From contig JAKCWW010007142.1 in assembly GCA_026260175.1 (NCBI GenBank), positions 1,849-23,294 on the forward strand: DNA of 21,446 nt. Reading direction: 5' to 3'. The translations under genes were made by a program, and so were the position numbers. Source of the stretch: Reticulitermes lucifugus. Taxonomy: Eukaryota; Arthropoda; Insecta; Blattodea; Rhinotermitidae. Positions 9,091 through 19,681 of the stretch are shown here, piece by piece. The notes under the pieces are model-generated. The model did no database searches. It was not told the origin of the DNA and worked only from the letters and a program-made list of their open reading frames with translations. Positions within the stretch are counted from its first letter, which is position 1; every line of letters starts with the position of its first letter.

Positions 9091-10738
9091 GTAAGAATAT
9101 TTTTATATTTCCTTACTGTGGTGGTGTCAGAAGAAGAGAATTATGATATCAACAGATTAAATTACATAGTGTTATCTGTGTGAAGTGTGTGCCTTCACGA
9201 TGTTTAAAACGTGGAAACTAAATTATATAAATTTGCTGCGTTCTATTCTATACAACCGTCATCGAAATGGCTGCCATAAGCTTAGCATTGAGAACGGAAT
9301 AAGCATAAGAGAAAATATTTTTCTCTCTGAAACTATGTAACGTACAGTGTTTGTTGTCAACCAGATGAAAGTTATTTTTAGTTGCACGTCGGATAAATTT
9401 TAAGACACTTGGTGGATGTAAGGAAGAGGTTTGTGAGGTATTACAAAGTTTTCCCTTTTGTTCCAAATGGCAGCCAAGGCCGTCTTATGTGGACTCCATT
9501 TAGCATTAGGCAAGGCTAGGGTTCGGCTCTACTAACGTATGGCTCGTATACATGTAGTCCCTATAATAGCATAGGGGATTGTAAGTTTCTTAAAATTCCA
9601 GATAATAGTTTATTTAGATCCAAGAATTTGAGCAAGCAAGTTCCAGTACATATATTTAAGGGTACTTTCAGTCATAATGTTCCGATTTGTGTCGTCTTTG
9701 TCTGATTTTTCTCGTAAATAAATCTTTCCCTATGGCTACCAGTACAACCCGTAGTATCCTTATGGGCAGTACTGTGGTATTTGATACTGACCCGGCATGT
9801 CGGATGGTTAATGCTAGCCAAGCTACCGGTTTAGGAGTTGAAAAATAAATTCCGAATAATGATTTTTTAGCAAAATGGCGAGGCTGTTGTTATATAAAAT
9901 GGCGGGAAGGAGAAATGAAGGTCATACAAAGAATTTAATGATTGCGTATATTATTAACGCTCAATTCAAAATTAAGGTTTCAGTGTATATTTTTGCAGTA
10001 CATGTTGAGACAAATGAGACTGGTTTCTGTTGATACAGTGTATTCTGTTCTGTTCCCTAAACTGTTCTGTTTGCAAATTTAATTCCAACAAGTTTTGAAT
10101 TTTGTATTTGTTAATACGGAACAGGTATTCGATCATTTTGTAAGATTACAGTCGAGATGGTTTGAAACTATTGAAAATATTTAGAACATTTTAGAAATAA
10201 AAGTGGCGTTAAGTAAAAGGCAGTTAATATTAGCGGATTCATTTTCTGTCGCCAAATAATTTACTCCATTATTTTCTTAAGGATTACATAAATTTACCGC
10301 GAATTTTGTTTACTTATAAACATGCAGTCCCAGCATAACTATGGAAAGCGTGAGCAATAATATACACATGGGGGGGGGGAATGTCCAGTGGAGATTGTAT
10401 TGAAGTATTTCTGCCAGAGGCATGTGAACGTTTTAAAATATTACTGTTCAGTGCAGTTTTTTTAAAACTATAATGGCTCTTGTGCATTGTATTTAAAATG
10501 TTCGAACATTTTGAATCATTTTAGCTTAAGTTCTTTTATGCACAGATTGATCGATCAATGTACATATTTTTTTTGTCTTTGGTTATAATGCTGTGCTAAA
10601 TTAATGTAAAGAGATGCAGTATTTCTGGATTTCCATGTCCAGAAACTCTTGAAATTCTTTTACAGAAAACTAAAACTATGAATACTAGATTACCAAAAAT
10701 GGAAATGTTCGTATAAACTTCTAGTAAGCATGATTCTG
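9091..10738. other. Intergenic region without recognised gene
   Basis: AT-rich DNA between the CCAAT cluster and the CpG-rich block. It contains ATGGCG motifs at 9875-9880 and 9899-9904 (YY1/Pho-like) and an oligo-G run at about 10371-10379. No repeat, RNA gene or exon was recognised. Confidence 0.5.
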
Positions 10739-11284
10739 TTATTGTAGTTGAGGGACGAATATTTTTCGATCCGCGTGCTCTGACGCGACGTCGTAATCGG
10801 TAACGAGGTTGCGTTTGTCACTTGTGAAGTGACGTAATGGGTATGGCGCGAAAAAAATTGTGAGTTCGATGATCTGATGTGGTGGAACAAATCGGTAATC
10901 CGTTCTCAAACTTGAAGAATAATTTTCAGGAAGGATATTGTCGTGTATAGTTCTAATGTTAAACGTATTAAGAGATGGAGAAACCATTTCCTTATAACGG
11001 GTGAATTTCATAACCTTTTCGGTACATTCCCCTCCCTTTCCATGTGACGGGGTTGTGCCCATTGCAAGGAAAGCATTGAGCGTAGCAAGCTTCATTTGGT
11101 CCGGCTCGTGACGGTCTGACAACCCCCAGGCAAACCTCAGCCCTGGGAATGCGTCCACCGTCTTATTGACCGACCCGGACCCAGCGCTCAATAGTACGGC
11201 ACGGCTGTGCGGGGTGGGGATTGTTTCCGCGTTGTCTAATTCCGGTCCGTTCCGCTGCGTGTCGAGGGCGGTGTGGTCGCTACA
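10739..11284 (-). other. Unexplained 182-codon open frame, antisense upstream of Dsp1
   Basis: The minus frame is open from 11284 to a stop at 10739; the stop at 11287-11285 bounds it upstream. The longest part from an ATG-like start is shorter; the 11191 start would be TTG, so there is no convincing initiation codon at the 5' end. Translation is mixed hydrophilic (for example GLRFAWGLSDRHEPDQMKLA) with no motif I can name. It may be a domesticated or decaying transposon piece, or chance openness in GC-rich DNA. The phrase style resembles dispersed Blattodea repeats I have seen, but I cannot verify this. Confidence 0.3.
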
Positions 11285-11953
11285 TCAGCGTTACCAAGTG
11301 CGACGTTGCCAGTTGATTTGGGCGCTTATTTAGGAATACACGAAGTAATTTTTAGGCCCCGGAACTGGACATTTAATTTCGCGTATCTTTCGCACTGAGT
11401 GTAGTTGAGTAAGTTCCGTCATGATGGACAGAAGTGGCGGCAATGGTTATTGAACGCCAGTTTTATTTCATTGGATAAAAAGGCCTTGCATCTGTCATAC
11501 ATTGACATTGCAACTTTTAAATTGCTGGCTATGAGACGAGTGGTGGTGGGTGTATGAATGTTGGTGTCTTGCGAGTTAACTAGTGCATTATCAAGTAAAG
11601 CGAGAGGTGTCCGAATGTTTTTCTTTTGTATGAGGCGAGGATCTTACGCCTTGTCTCAAGGATGACCTCGAATTTGTATTGTTGGAAGGAGGGTGTCTGG
11701 AGAGAAGGGTGTAGTTTCCCCTCGTGCCCCGCCAATGAGATGGTGGGTTGGTCAATTCCTTTGTGAGCAGAATAAAATCAGACTTGGCAACGTCGCAGAG
11801 GGACCCCCACGTTAGGCGCACATCAGCGGAGTGAGCTTCCCCTCCCCCCGCCCCTTGTTGCCTGCCAGTGTCCGGAACGCTACGGAAAGTCCCCGCGCCT
11901 CTGCCTAGTGCCTAGCCTAAACCAAGCTCTTGGGAAAGTAGTGTAGTGAAGCC
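11160..11953 (+). promoter_or_regulatory. CpG-rich putative promoter / 5' UTR of Dsp1
   Basis: This stretch is visibly richer in G+C and CpG than the rest of the window, as expected for an unmethylated promoter in an insect with CpG depletion elsewhere. Immediately before the ATG (11830-11950) lies a C-rich leader with no upstream ATG close to the start. I see no TATA box and cannot fix the transcription start. Confidence 0.5.
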
Positions 11954-12442
11954 ATGTCGGAGCACCATCGTGGTGCCTGGGGAGCGAGGGAGGATGCGGT
12001 GTGGTGGCCGGGCGCGATAACGACATCCGATTATCAGCAGTCGTTACAGTCACATCAACATTTGCTGAATCAACAACTCGCGGTACAACATCAGCAGCAA
12101 CAACAGGCGGTCGCGCAACAGCAGGCACAACATGATAATGTTGCCAGAAGTACTGCAGCGGCGACGCAGCAGCTGTTCTCGTATAAGATGGCCAGTAGTT
12201 TCCAGAATCCTGCAACCACGATGACCTCGGCCAGTGTCTCCTCTTCCTCACCAGTTGCCTCCTGCATGCGAGGATACGATTATAGGCTCGGTGATGGCAT
12301 GGTTGGAGGCGGTAGTGGAGGAATGGTTGGCGCCGGTGGCCGACCAGGAGACGCTTCTTTAGCAAGCAGTGCCGCCCCGCAGTGGTGGTACCACAGTGGC
12401 ATGGGGAGCCCTATTCAAAACGTGCCAACGCCTCCCCCAGTG
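11954..12442 (+). CDS. Dsp1: Dsp1 coding exon 1 (Q-rich N-terminus)
   Basis: 163 codons from [14 protein letters not shown] to VPTPPPV, ending at donor GTATGT. Codons mix CAG and CAA in the Q runs, which argues against a recent microsatellite expansion. The frame stays open to 12529 if unspliced, but the residues after the donor ([11 protein letters not shown]) look like intron translation. The exon sits in the CpG-rich block. Confidence 0.9.
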
Positions 12443-13585
12443 GTATGTATCTTACCACTTGTCGCGTGTGTTTGTATGGAAGAGGATGGGGAATGTTTAC
12501 GTTTCCCCTCTTGCCGTTGTGTGCACTAGTGTATTTAGTTATCGTATGCATTTTGTTTCGTTTGGACTATTCTTCATCGCGAATGGCAAATTGTATGTGT
12601 GTATGTGAAAGATAGGGTGGAAGATGCGAGATGTTCACAGAGGCCTGTCTGGATCCCGAATGGTATGGCGATTTGAAGTTTCGGCATATCTGCAGTCCCT
12701 GACAGGACGTTCCCGCATTTTACATATTTATGGAACGAAATGAAGCGATCGATCATTTGTAGTACGGCTGACGACCGTGCGAAAGAACTTCGTTCAAGAA
12801 GAGATGGCGAGAACCAACTGTGGCAATGATGTCCACGTGTTCAGGGCTTGGCACTTGTATCCGCGTACTAGGGAAAGCGGCGGCAACGTAGTGACGAAGT
12901 AGTACAAAAGATCATCGCCTCTTGTGTATGTGGCTGACCGTAACATTCCCAGGTTTTCATGTGGCTTGCTTAGTTTGTGTACGTGAACCCATGCTGAATA
13001 ATTCGATCATGGTCGTTTGTTGAAAATCTGTATTAATCGAAATATCCTTGAGCGATGACAATCTCGGTGTCGTTTGTTAAATCCTGGTGCGTTTTCGCGT
13101 ATAAATTCTGAATTACATAAATTCGTAATGATAGATCCTTGTGTCTTTAATTGGTGTGATAATTGTGAGGTTCTATGATTTTGTGTATTTTAGTGCTATG
13201 GCTGATCATACTGTTGTGGTGAGAATGTTAAACTAGAAGGATGAAGAAATGAATTCCACTTCTTTTAGATCTGTGTTTCTTTGTTTTAGTGTAGAGCATT
13301 TAATACAGTGTCCTGTAAACAGATCTCATGCTCTGTGAGTGTTCCATACAGATGGTGCTAGCATTTAGATGATCATTTTATAATATCTTCTTATAATTAA
13401 TTTTACAGCCACAGCAACAAAATCGAGGTAGAATGCCACGAGGAAAAGCCGACGCTAAACCCAGGGGGCGTATGACTGCCTATGCCTTCTTTGTTCAGAC
13501 TTGTCGCGAGGAACATAAGAAAAAACATCCGGATGAGAATGTAATTTTTGCTGAGTTCTCAAAGAAATGTGCAGAAAGGTGGAAG
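11954..13585 (+). CDS. Dsp1: Dsp1 (dorsal switch protein 1), HMGB-type corepressor, 5' part only
   Basis: Join of 11954-12442 and 13409-13585, 222 codons so far. Dsp1 is a nuclear HMG-box protein that bends DNA; in flies it converts Dorsal/NF-kB from activator to repressor and helps recruit Polycomb-group proteins. Seen here: a Q-rich segment (residues about 25-60, with runs of Q), a Ser/Ala-rich stretch, a Gly-rich stretch (about 116-135), then at 180-222 the first half of HMG box A ([31 protein letters not shown]). The exon stops where many HMGB genes split box A. The remainder of box A, box B and the tail should lie beyond 21446. An in-frame TAG at 11939-11941 supports the Met at 11954. 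The family (HMGB) is certain; the Dsp1 name rests on the Q-rich N-terminus. Confidence 0.93.
12443..13408 (+). other. Dsp1 intron 1
   Basis: 966-bp intron with donor GTATGT and acceptor TTTTACAG. Its 5' half keeps the CpG-rich character of exon 1; the 3' half becomes AT-rich. No conserved element or repeat recognised. Confidence 0.85.
13409..13585 (+). CDS. Dsp1: Dsp1 coding exon 2 (start of HMG box A)
   Basis: 59 codons between acceptor TTTTACAG and donor GTGAGT, phase 0 at both ends. It starts PQQQNRGR, continuing the Q-rich character of exon 1, then [14 protein letters not shown] and HMG box A through ERWK. An internal ATG at 13433 has A at -3, and its context resembles the N-terminus of a stand-alone HMGB protein. 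Confidence 0.95.
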
Positions 13586-15659
13586 GTGAGTTTTATAACC
13601 ATTTTTTCATTTGTTCAGTACTTAAGGACATGCACTTAATGTCAGTTCAGCATGAAAATTTTTGAAGTGTTGTGTGGTACATTACTGTACCTTACAAAAT
13701 GAGAAGTTCCAGTTGCAACTTTACTGATACCATAGCTTGTTATTGGACATGAACCTGAGACAGGTATTTTGCCAGTTGTATTTTCATACATCTTTATATG
13801 TGTCTTAATGCTGTCTTAAACTCCTGTGTCTTACAAGTGAGATAGTGCCACATTTTGCTATGTAGACAGTAGTAGGATTGTGTCAGGAGTAACATCGCTT
13901 TCTCCATATGGGTCATAGTGAGGGAATGAGAGGTCAAAATGGTAAAGTGATAAGAAACCAGATGAAGATGAATTAGAAATATGAGTTTATGTGTTTGAAG
14001 ATTCTATAAAATGAAACCCCTGAGCTTAGTAGGCATTCAACACATCTTCGTGCATCCTAGTGTTCCCTGTGTCCAGCATAAGGCTGAAAAGAGCCCTTTT
14101 CATAACATGAGAATCAAAATCCAAATTGTAATTATCAGCTGCCCACTGTGGACATTTTAAGGTTTAATTGTCATAGTGTTGTAGCAGTTGTTTTGGTTAT
14201 GTGTGCTGTGTTGAGAAGCCAAAAGTTCAGTGCAATCCAGATGTCTTAATTTTAGTGTAGTACTTGCCTTTGTCAGCACAATTTTGCATGAGAAAGTTTC
14301 CTTCCTGCATTATTTTCTGGCATATCTTCTCATGGTGTGTGCCATATTAAGTCATAACCAAAAACCCTATTTTTTGAAGAATGTAATGTGTGTTCTCACG
14401 TTAGGGACTATTTAAGGGTTTCTAAAATTATTTACTAATGTTTATACTTCAGTATGTATGACATTGATAACTAATGGGGTCATCTTGCTTCAACTGTAAA
14501 ATTGATGTTTCGTGGGTTGTCCCTTTTTTTACAAAATAGGGGCCATGTGTAAACATGGCTATTTTTTTAAAAATGTTATTACAGTAAGTGTATGATTTTA
14601 CACTTGGACTTTGTACTTACATGCCACATTTTTCATTCCGTTTGTATTTCTGGACATACCGTTCTGAGGACATTATCTTTTCCTGTGTATTTCACTTTTG
14701 GTTTCAAATTGTAAAGTGTTTTCCATTGGCCCAATCCAGTTAATTCATTTTGATGCACAGTCTATCAGTTTTGTTGCTACGCAAGTTGTATATTTTTCCT
14801 TTGTGTTTGACACTGCGGTCCCCCTTAGGGGTTTCTTCACGGATGCTCCTCATATGTGTATTGTCAAGTATGTTTCCTAGTTCTGATGGCCTAGTTTTTC
14901 AGTTTCCAGTGCAGGTGCAAATTTATTTCAAAATGGACAGTTTAAAAACTTTGATCAGATCAAGATATAATGTGCCCGTAAGTAGTTGTTATAGTGCAGA
15001 AGTTTCTCTGCTCAGGACTCATGACATAATGCCCATTTGGTATATCTTAAACAGTGCAATTGGGACATGCTGAGAGTTTTAAATCATGTCAATTTTTTTT
15101 AACAAGTGCCCGCATTTGAACGTAGTTGTCAGATAAGGCTGTGCAAGATAAACAATGATAATGCTTTCTGAATGTGTTTTGCCCTTTTTTCTGCATTATT
15201 CACTAGATGGGGTTTGTGCATCTGACTTTGCACTTTAATTTTGGGCATATTGTTTTCTTGCAGTAAGAGAGTGATTGAGCTGGCAGTTCAGCGACCAGCA
15301 GGTTTGCTGGGAGCTGAAGTGTGAAGTAGTTCAATCTGCTAGTTTATCTCTACATGCCCATGTCAAGAGTTTTGTTTTCCTTTATCTGGCTAACATATAA
15401 CTAAATTTAAAGTACAGAAATTTGAAATTCTGCTCAGTCACTTGCAGAAGCATGCATCTTTCCCATGCACTTGCTGTTCTTTAATTAAGTGCTGTTTAAT
15501 GCTTACAGTCATTCTGAATTTGTTTGGAATGTTGAAACTAATTAGCCATTTTAGCTTTAATTCCTGGTGGCATTGTCTGAAGGTACTGATTATTATTGGA
15601 TATGCTTATGTTGACATTTCATTGCTTTGTGGCATTTTACATTAGTTATGTCTCATTCA

Positions 15660-15740
15660 ACCGGCTCCATATAGCACAGTCCTTGAGAAGCTAATGTTTC
15701 CTTGTCTGCCCACATTTTATGGACTCTGAGGTTCACAGAA
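15660..15740 (-). mobile_element. LINE 3'-end fragment
   Basis: The minus strand gives GTGAACCTCAGAGTCCATAA, the end of the ORF as in MNLRVP-stop with one base lost, then AGCTTCTCAAGGACTGTGCT and a diverged CTCCATGG...-type terminus. Same family as 1850-1982, older copy; no clear TSD. Confidence 0.7.
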
Positions 15741-16339
15741 GTGTTGCCCTGACCCACATGAATGAACTGTGCACTCTATCACTCATATCTAAGTATGCAA
15801 CTGGTTGTGTTCTGCTTATCTTCCTACCAGTGAACTGATGCATCTTCTTATTTGTAGTTTTGAATAAATGAAGGCAGTTTTGTGTTGTTCAGTCCATGTT
15901 GGTGTTGAGTACTTTATTGTTAACTGATGTCACTTCTTTTAAGCTAATTAACACATGGGCAAGAAATTCTGACAGTTATTCTATAAATAGTGACATTTCT
16001 GTCAAAAGTTGAGGTGGAAATCACACCTTCACCCACACCACATTTCAGTGAGTGGATGTGTGGTGGTCCAGGATGGTAGTTGTGGCTTTTTATGTCTGGG
16101 TGTAAGATGCTAAGTGCAGTAAGAACTTGCAAGTTACCTTTCAGATCATCACTTTATTTCAGAATCCATGTTTCTCTTTACATTAGGTCCAGTTGCTGGC
16201 CATTATTGTGACTGTCAGTGGTTTACAGTTTATTGGGCCTGTTGCCTGAATAGACACATTTCATCTTTTGAGCGATGCAGAGTGATTTTATACTGGGTGT
16301 AATAGAAATATTCACATTTTCATCAGGTTCATAGAACAT

Positions 16340-16445
16340 ATAAGTTTTGAAATCAGTTTTGCCTGAGGATGGGGACGGAGTTAGTCCCCGAAACGTTGTA
16401 TTCAAACAAGTTGACGCGGATGTGCGCCCGAGAAGATTATATTGA
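16340..16445 (+). mobile_element. Small (about 106-bp) retroposon-like insertion with 12-bp TSD
   Basis: TTCATAGAACAT occurs at 16328-16339 and again at 16446-16457, bracketing the insertion. Inside is CCTGAGGAT, a perfect 6-bp hairpin (GGGGAC 16371-16376 / GTCCCC 16384-16389), GAAACGTTG and a CpG-containing 3' part (GACGCGGATGTGCGCCCGAG) unlike the AT-rich surroundings. No pol III boxes and no coding capacity. Confidence 0.75.
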
Positions 16446-17439
16446 TTCATAGAACATGTTGGATAACTGCTAGGACTACTTGTTCATTGAGCATAATCAG
16501 GGATTCTACACATTCTGAGTGTGCATGTGGCAGGTGAGCTGTGAGAATTGAGATTGCACAGTGGCATTGTGAGGCACTGCCATGGCAGTTTAAATACATT
16601 TCCAAATGAAAATTTTTGTCGGCCAGTTGACGTTTGCACGGATTTCTGTTAGGACAGTGTGTAGGTTGGAGGACCATACTGCCTTGATCAGTATGGCGGA
16701 AGATACGGTCAGTATGTTACTCCTTAATGTTGGTACCCATGTTCCAGTGTACATTATGTCGAAACAGAAGACCCCATCACTAAATTTCACGGGCATACAA
16801 AATTTCACGTGTCATCGGTATTGGCACATTCTGGTAAACTTTGAAGCAGTCTGAAATATTTTTAAGCCATGTGTAGCACAAACACCAACATAACATAGCA
16901 GTTTTCATGTGAACTGTTATCACTAACGGAGACTTAAAACCCACTTTGTTTTGAATGAAATTTGATGAATTATTTTTTGAATGGCATTTTGTTTCAGATG
17001 GATTTATAAAGGTCCATGACCTTTTTAAAGGTATACAATTTTGTTAAATATCAGATTGAATTTCCAATCAATTTTATATCTAGTTGGAATCTGTATAACT
17101 TCTCTAGCATTGTTATTGTTACTCTGTGAATTTATCTGGGTGAGGATACGGTCCGGTGGCATGCCCATGTTAGGCAAATTTTTTGAGTAGCTGAGTAACT
17201 GTTGGCTTCTAAATTTTAAGGAAACTATTATGACTTCACATATGACTCAATATGAGCCGTCTTATGGCACTTCCACCCTGGATGTTCAGACTGCCAGTCT
17301 GTTGAGGTAATAAACCGTGACTGGGAAGAATTGTACATATGTCATGTGCTTAAAGGCTTCTGGCTTATGTAGAGTCTGTTGCTGATATATGCATGTGTGA
17401 AGAAGATGAATGTGTGAAAATACTGTGGACTGAAGTGTC

Positions 17440-18345
17440 CTATGTGGTCAGTCTAGAAATTCTGAGAAGCTCTATATCAACAGACTGTAGGGCAAAATTG
17501 CAACATAAAGGTAGCAGATAAGTCCTTCAAGAATGTGGCAAAGTTCAGGTATTTTGGAATGACAGAGCAAAATTTTGTTCACCAAGAAACTAAGGAGATT
17601 AAATCCAAGTAATGCTTGATACAATTTGATTCAGGCTGTCTTTTCATCTGGTCTGTAAGTGTATATAGCGTTTGAGGTATATGAAACTGTAATTTTCTGT
17701 TGTGTTTTATGTGTGTGTAACCTTTTCTGGCATGTAGCAAAGATTGTGAACTGAGGATGTTCAAAAGAGGGTGCTGAGGAAGACATATGGGCATAAATGG
17801 AAGGAAGTAAGAGGAAGCTGGAGAAAACTGCATAATGTGGAACTGTTATGATATATACCCATCATTTATAAGAGTGATGGGGCCAGTCTACGGGATTTTT
17901 GGTGGCTGGACAAAATGGCAGTGTTACCTGGTTTTTATCCTAGTACTTTTGTTTTCCCCCTGGTTATATCATCCCACTGATACTGTATACTCATTCATCT
18001 ACGAGCAGCATTGTATATAATTTTAGCAGCTGAAAGTCTTGGTAGATAAAATAGTCCTCTGAAATCAGGTAGGTGGGGGCAAGATTAACAGGACATGTGG
18101 CATGCATCGGAATAAAAATGAAAGCATGGTTTTGTTGGGAAGACCTGGGGGAAAGACGTGGATTAATATTAATATGTGTTTTGACAAAATGGGTTGAGAG
18201 ATGGAATCCAATCATTTGGACAGGATTAGGGGCAGTGGATGCAGGGGGGTGCTGTTGTACATGATAGTGAACGTGAACATTTTGTTCCATTAAAGGCTGA
18301 GGAACTGTTAGGTTCTCAAGAAAGACTGCTTTGTGGAGTTTATAT
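17440..18345 (+). pseudogene. Degenerate LINE ORF, C-terminal half and 3' UTR
   Basis: The plus strand carries, in shifting frames with stops, NIKVADKSFKNVAKFRYFGM (from 17502), RVLRKTYGHKWKEV and SWRKLHNVEL (17766-17845), DIYPSFIRVM, then TGHVACIG (18089 on), matching the C-terminal region of the same LINE family (LRR.FG...W.KLHN.EL, RWAGHVARMG). Then comes a 3' UTR (GGTTCTCAAGAAAGACTG near 18311 and TGTGGAGTT at its end). Frameshifts and missing segments show long decay. Orientation is sense to Dsp1. Confidence 0.8.
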
Positions 18346-18375
18346 TATATTTCATATGAAATCTTGCGTCTAGAG

Positions 18376-18520
18376 GAATAAGGGGACAGCTGAGTTGGTA
18401 CAGTAGCTAGGCTACAAGCTGGTTCAGTTCCCATGAGCTGTAAGAAATTTTTCTCATCTGCAATGCTCAGGCTGGCTCTGGGGCTTGCTCAGCCTTCTTT
18501 TGAGTGAATATGATCACTCA
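18376..18520 (+). mobile_element. Truncated tRNA-derived SINE
   Basis: Box A-like CAGCTGAGTTGG (18387-18398), box B GGTTCAGTTCC (18421-18431), then AATTTTTCTCATCTGC and GGCTCTGGGGCTTGCTCAGC, the body block seen in the other SINEs here. The tail is missing or diverged; the right end is approximate. Confidence 0.7.
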
Positions 18521-19513
18521 TCTCGATCTAGCAACACTGTTACTGCATGGAGAAATCCCACATATGCCTTCATGGTGTGTTCCTGAATTGAGCACAGCGA
18601 AGGCTTCGTTTGCATGCCAGAAATAAAATGTTTAAATTGGCTAAGCCATTTAATGAATGTTTGGCAGTCCATCTTCACTTATGTGATCTGAGGGAGACAA
18701 CGTGTGTTACATGGACACTGACAAGATTGAGATTGTGGCATTTTTTTGATAGTATGAGGTATTATGCATTTCAGGGTTCTTGTTTTTGCTTTTGCATTTT
18801 GAATTCTTGTGAGTATAAAAATCTGGTTTGGGTACCATGTAGTACTTGACACATATTATCTTGATGGGAAATGTTATGTCTTCCTGGAAGCTGAAGCAAG
18901 ACTATGAAGCTTTTTCTGTGCCCTGAAGCAAATTTGAATTTGTTCTAAGACAGTTGAAATACTGGTTTTAATTTTTAAAGAAAAATGAATAGGTCCAGAA
19001 TTGATTCAACAGGAGATGTGTGGATTGCCTTGGTGTATGTTTTACAAATGAAAATAGGTTCAGTTGTACATGAATGTGCATCAGACTGAGCCTAAATAGA
19101 ATGTGGCTGCAGGTTGAAATGTAGTGCAACAAATTTTATTTGTATCCATCCTGTAGTTTTTGGGAGAAAAGCAGATGTTACCTTCCTGCTCTTGCATAGC
19201 ATTCTTGTGCTTCTGAATTGCCCGATTATTTCTGTTAGTGATTGGAATGAGAAAAGAATTAATGTAAATGTCATGTTAGCTTGTATTGTGTAGTGACTAC
19301 GATCGACTTCAAATACGTATACACAGGTATATAATATTATACTCATATAATATTGTACAGATTTTGCTCAGGTGTGTTTGTAGGTGAATATGGTATTGGT
19401 GAACTGAAGAATCCACAGACAGCTTTATTAATGTTATGTGTATTTATTTGATTTGCATATTTTTGTTTCATTTTCTGGTATGTGTTTCCAAATTGCTTGA
19501 ATTGTACTTCAGA

Positions 19514-19681
19514 ATTAAAGAAGATAGGTGTATATCTTATTAGTTCCTCAGTCACACTCAACAAGCTGTATTATACGTTTTTCACTAGGCAGGCATGTAT
19601 AATATGGCTTGTTGAGTGTGACGACCTAAAAAATATACACACCAACGGGGATGTTCTGCATTAAGATTAAAGAAGACAGGT
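19514..19681 (+). repeat. Long hairpin between 16-bp direct repeats; pre-miRNA-like core
   Basis: The arms 19551-19576 and 19597-19622 form a 26-bp stem with a 20-nt loop. The two positions that differ are U-G and G-U wobbles in plus-strand RNA, so pairing is uninterrupted. Pairing resumes outward between GGTGTATAT (from 19527) and ATATACACACC (to 19643). The block is flanked by ATTAAAGAAGATAGGT (19514-19529) and ATTAAAGAAGACAGGT (19666-19681), one mismatch. It is either a foldback insertion or an intronic microRNA precursor in the sense strand of Dsp1. Confidence 0.7.

Noticed and set aside
10817..10833. Perfect 7-bp hairpin GTCACTT/AAGTGAC
   Set aside because: Too short to mean anything alone; expected by chance in a window of this size.
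11591..11821. 76-codon minus-strand frame upstream of Dsp1
   Set aside because: No recognisable domain, no splice context; likely chance in GC-rich leader DNA.
11880..12365. 161-codon minus-strand open frame
   Set aside because: It is the antisense shadow of Dsp1 exon 1; GC-rich CAG/CAA coding on the plus strand leaves the reverse frames open.
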